DNA of 5,361 nt, from contig JALOPD010000253.1 in assembly GCA_025454075.1 (NCBI GenBank), forward strand, positions 1-5,361, written 5' to 3'. The notes under the pieces are model-generated. The model did no database searches. It was given only the letters and a program-made list of their open reading frames with translations, and had not been told where the DNA came from. Shown one piece after another: positions 4,859 through 5,361 of this stretch. A program made the position numbers and the translations under genes. How positions within the stretch are numbered: position 1 is the first letter of the stretch; each line of letters begins with the position of its first letter. Origin of the DNA: Desulfobacterales bacterium. GTDB lineage: Bacteria > Desulfobacterota > Desulfobacteria > Desulfobacterales > UBA2174_A.

Positions 4859-5361
4859 GTGAGGACTCAAGCCGATGTGCTGGTGATTGCCGCGCACCCG
4901 GACGACGCTGAATTCGGCGCCGCCGGAACCGTGGCCAAGTGGATCCGGGAAGGCCGGCGCGCGGCCTACCTCGTCTGCACCAGCGGTGAAAAGGGCACCA
5001 CCGACCCCAGCCTCACCCCCGAGGCGCTCATCGGGATCCGCGAGGCGGAGCAGCGCGCAGCGGCGCGGGTCCTCGGGGTGCACGAGGTGGTGTTCCTGCG
5101 GCAGCCCGACCAGGGGCTGGAGGACACCGCCGAGTTCCGCAAGTCGATTGCCCGCATGATCCGATCCTTCCGGCCGGACATTGTCATGACCTCGGACCCC
5201 TACCGGCGCTACATCTGGCACCGCGACCACCGCATCATCGGGCAGGTGGTGCTGGATGCGGTCTTCCCCTACGCGCGGGACCGCCTGGCCTACCCGGACC
5301 TGCTGGCGGAGGGGCTCATGCCCCATAAGGTGCGGGAGATTTATTTCTGGGGGACCGAGGA
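4859..5361 (+). CDS. PIG-L/LmbE family zinc-dependent N-deacetylase (C-terminus beyond window)
   Basis: 167 codons are visible before the right edge; full-length relatives usually have about 220-300. The zinc-site motif AHPDDAEFGAAGT (12-24) supplies His13, Asp15 (general base) and Asp16. The third ligand is His124 in WHRDHR (120-125). CTSGEKGT (40-47), the R-x-x-E pair in IREAEQRAA (60-68) and LRQPDQGL (80-87) follow the usual family order. Members such as MshB and BshB remove acetyl from GlcNAc conjugates, giving a free glucosamine amine. The AHPDDAE opening and LG-then-PD pattern look closer to BshB/generic LmbE than to actinobacterial MshB. Placed 14 bp after an MshA-like glycosyltransferase, it probably deacetylates that enzyme's product. 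The substrate is inferred only from context. Confidence 0.9.
   Translation, partial: MRTQADVLVIAAHPDDAEFGAAGTVAKWIREGRRAAYLVCTSGEKGTTDPSLTPEALIGIREAEQRAAARVLGVHEVVFLRQPDQGLEDTAEFRKSIARMIRSFRPDIVMTSDPYRRYIWHRDHRIIGQVVLDAVFPYARDRLAYPDLLAEGLMPHKVREIYFWGTE

Noticed and set aside
4730..5326. Minus-strand open frame of about 200 codons opposite the deacetylase
   Set aside because: The plus strand reads as a clear PIG-L protein with zinc ligands; the antisense translation shows no domain and no upstream signals.
1..5361. CRISPR array, tRNA/rRNA gene, insertion sequence or phage element
   Set aside because: No spaced direct repeats, RNA-gene signatures, terminal inverted repeats or transposase/integrase frames were seen; the window is almost entirely metabolic-type genes.

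Overview
The window is GC-rich and densely coding, with a typical bacterial arrangement. Codon choice, a TAXI-type TRAP transporter binding protein and a short AAC-ending heptad repeat in an intergenic gap fit a high-GC Gram-negative bacterium, perhaps Desulfobacterota (former Deltaproteobacteria). This placement is an impression; no rRNA or other phylogenetic marker is present.

Layout. Positions 1-236 (minus strand) hold the start of a secreted TAXI-family TRAP transporter solute-binding protein that runs off the left edge. Positions 237-469 are a divergent intergenic region. It carries a near-consensus promoter for the TAXI gene (TTGACA, 17 bp, TAGAAT), a weaker rightward promoter (TTGACA, 16 bp, TAAATT), an 11-bp direct repeat and a small palindrome at the expected rightward start point. 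From 470 to the right edge five plus-strand genes follow: (1) a compact peptidase S51/cyanophycinase-like protein with an intact GSSAGA nucleophile motif; (2) a longer S51/GAT-like protein whose equivalent motif is AASAAA and whose C-terminus matches the anticodon-binding tail of cysteinyl-tRNA synthetase; (3) a FemAB/BioF2-type GNAT-fold acyltransferase; (4) an MshA-like GT4 glycosyltransferase; and (5) a PIG-L/LmbE zinc deacetylase, cut by the right edge. Genes 2-3 and 3-4 overlap by ATGA and genes 4-5 are 14 bp apart, so genes 2-5 are almost certainly one transcription unit. Gene 1 is separated from gene 2 by a roughly 100-bp gap holding the heptad repeat.

How the genes may work together. 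An MshA-like glycosyltransferase next to a PIG-L deacetylase is the signature of the first steps of pseudodisaccharide thiol synthesis (mycothiol MshA/MshB, bacillithiol BshA/BshB): a GlcNAc conjugate is made and then deacetylated to a free amine. In mycothiol the amine then receives cysteine from a CysRS paralogue (MshC) and is acetylated by a GNAT (MshD). This operon has a CysRS C-terminal domain fused to an S51-like domain, and a FemAB-type acyltransferase, but no visible MshC or BshC. A mycothiol-like or other amino-sugar conjugate pathway with a different aminoacylation step is an attractive hypothesis. Glycolipid or surface-glycan modification remains a realistic alternative.
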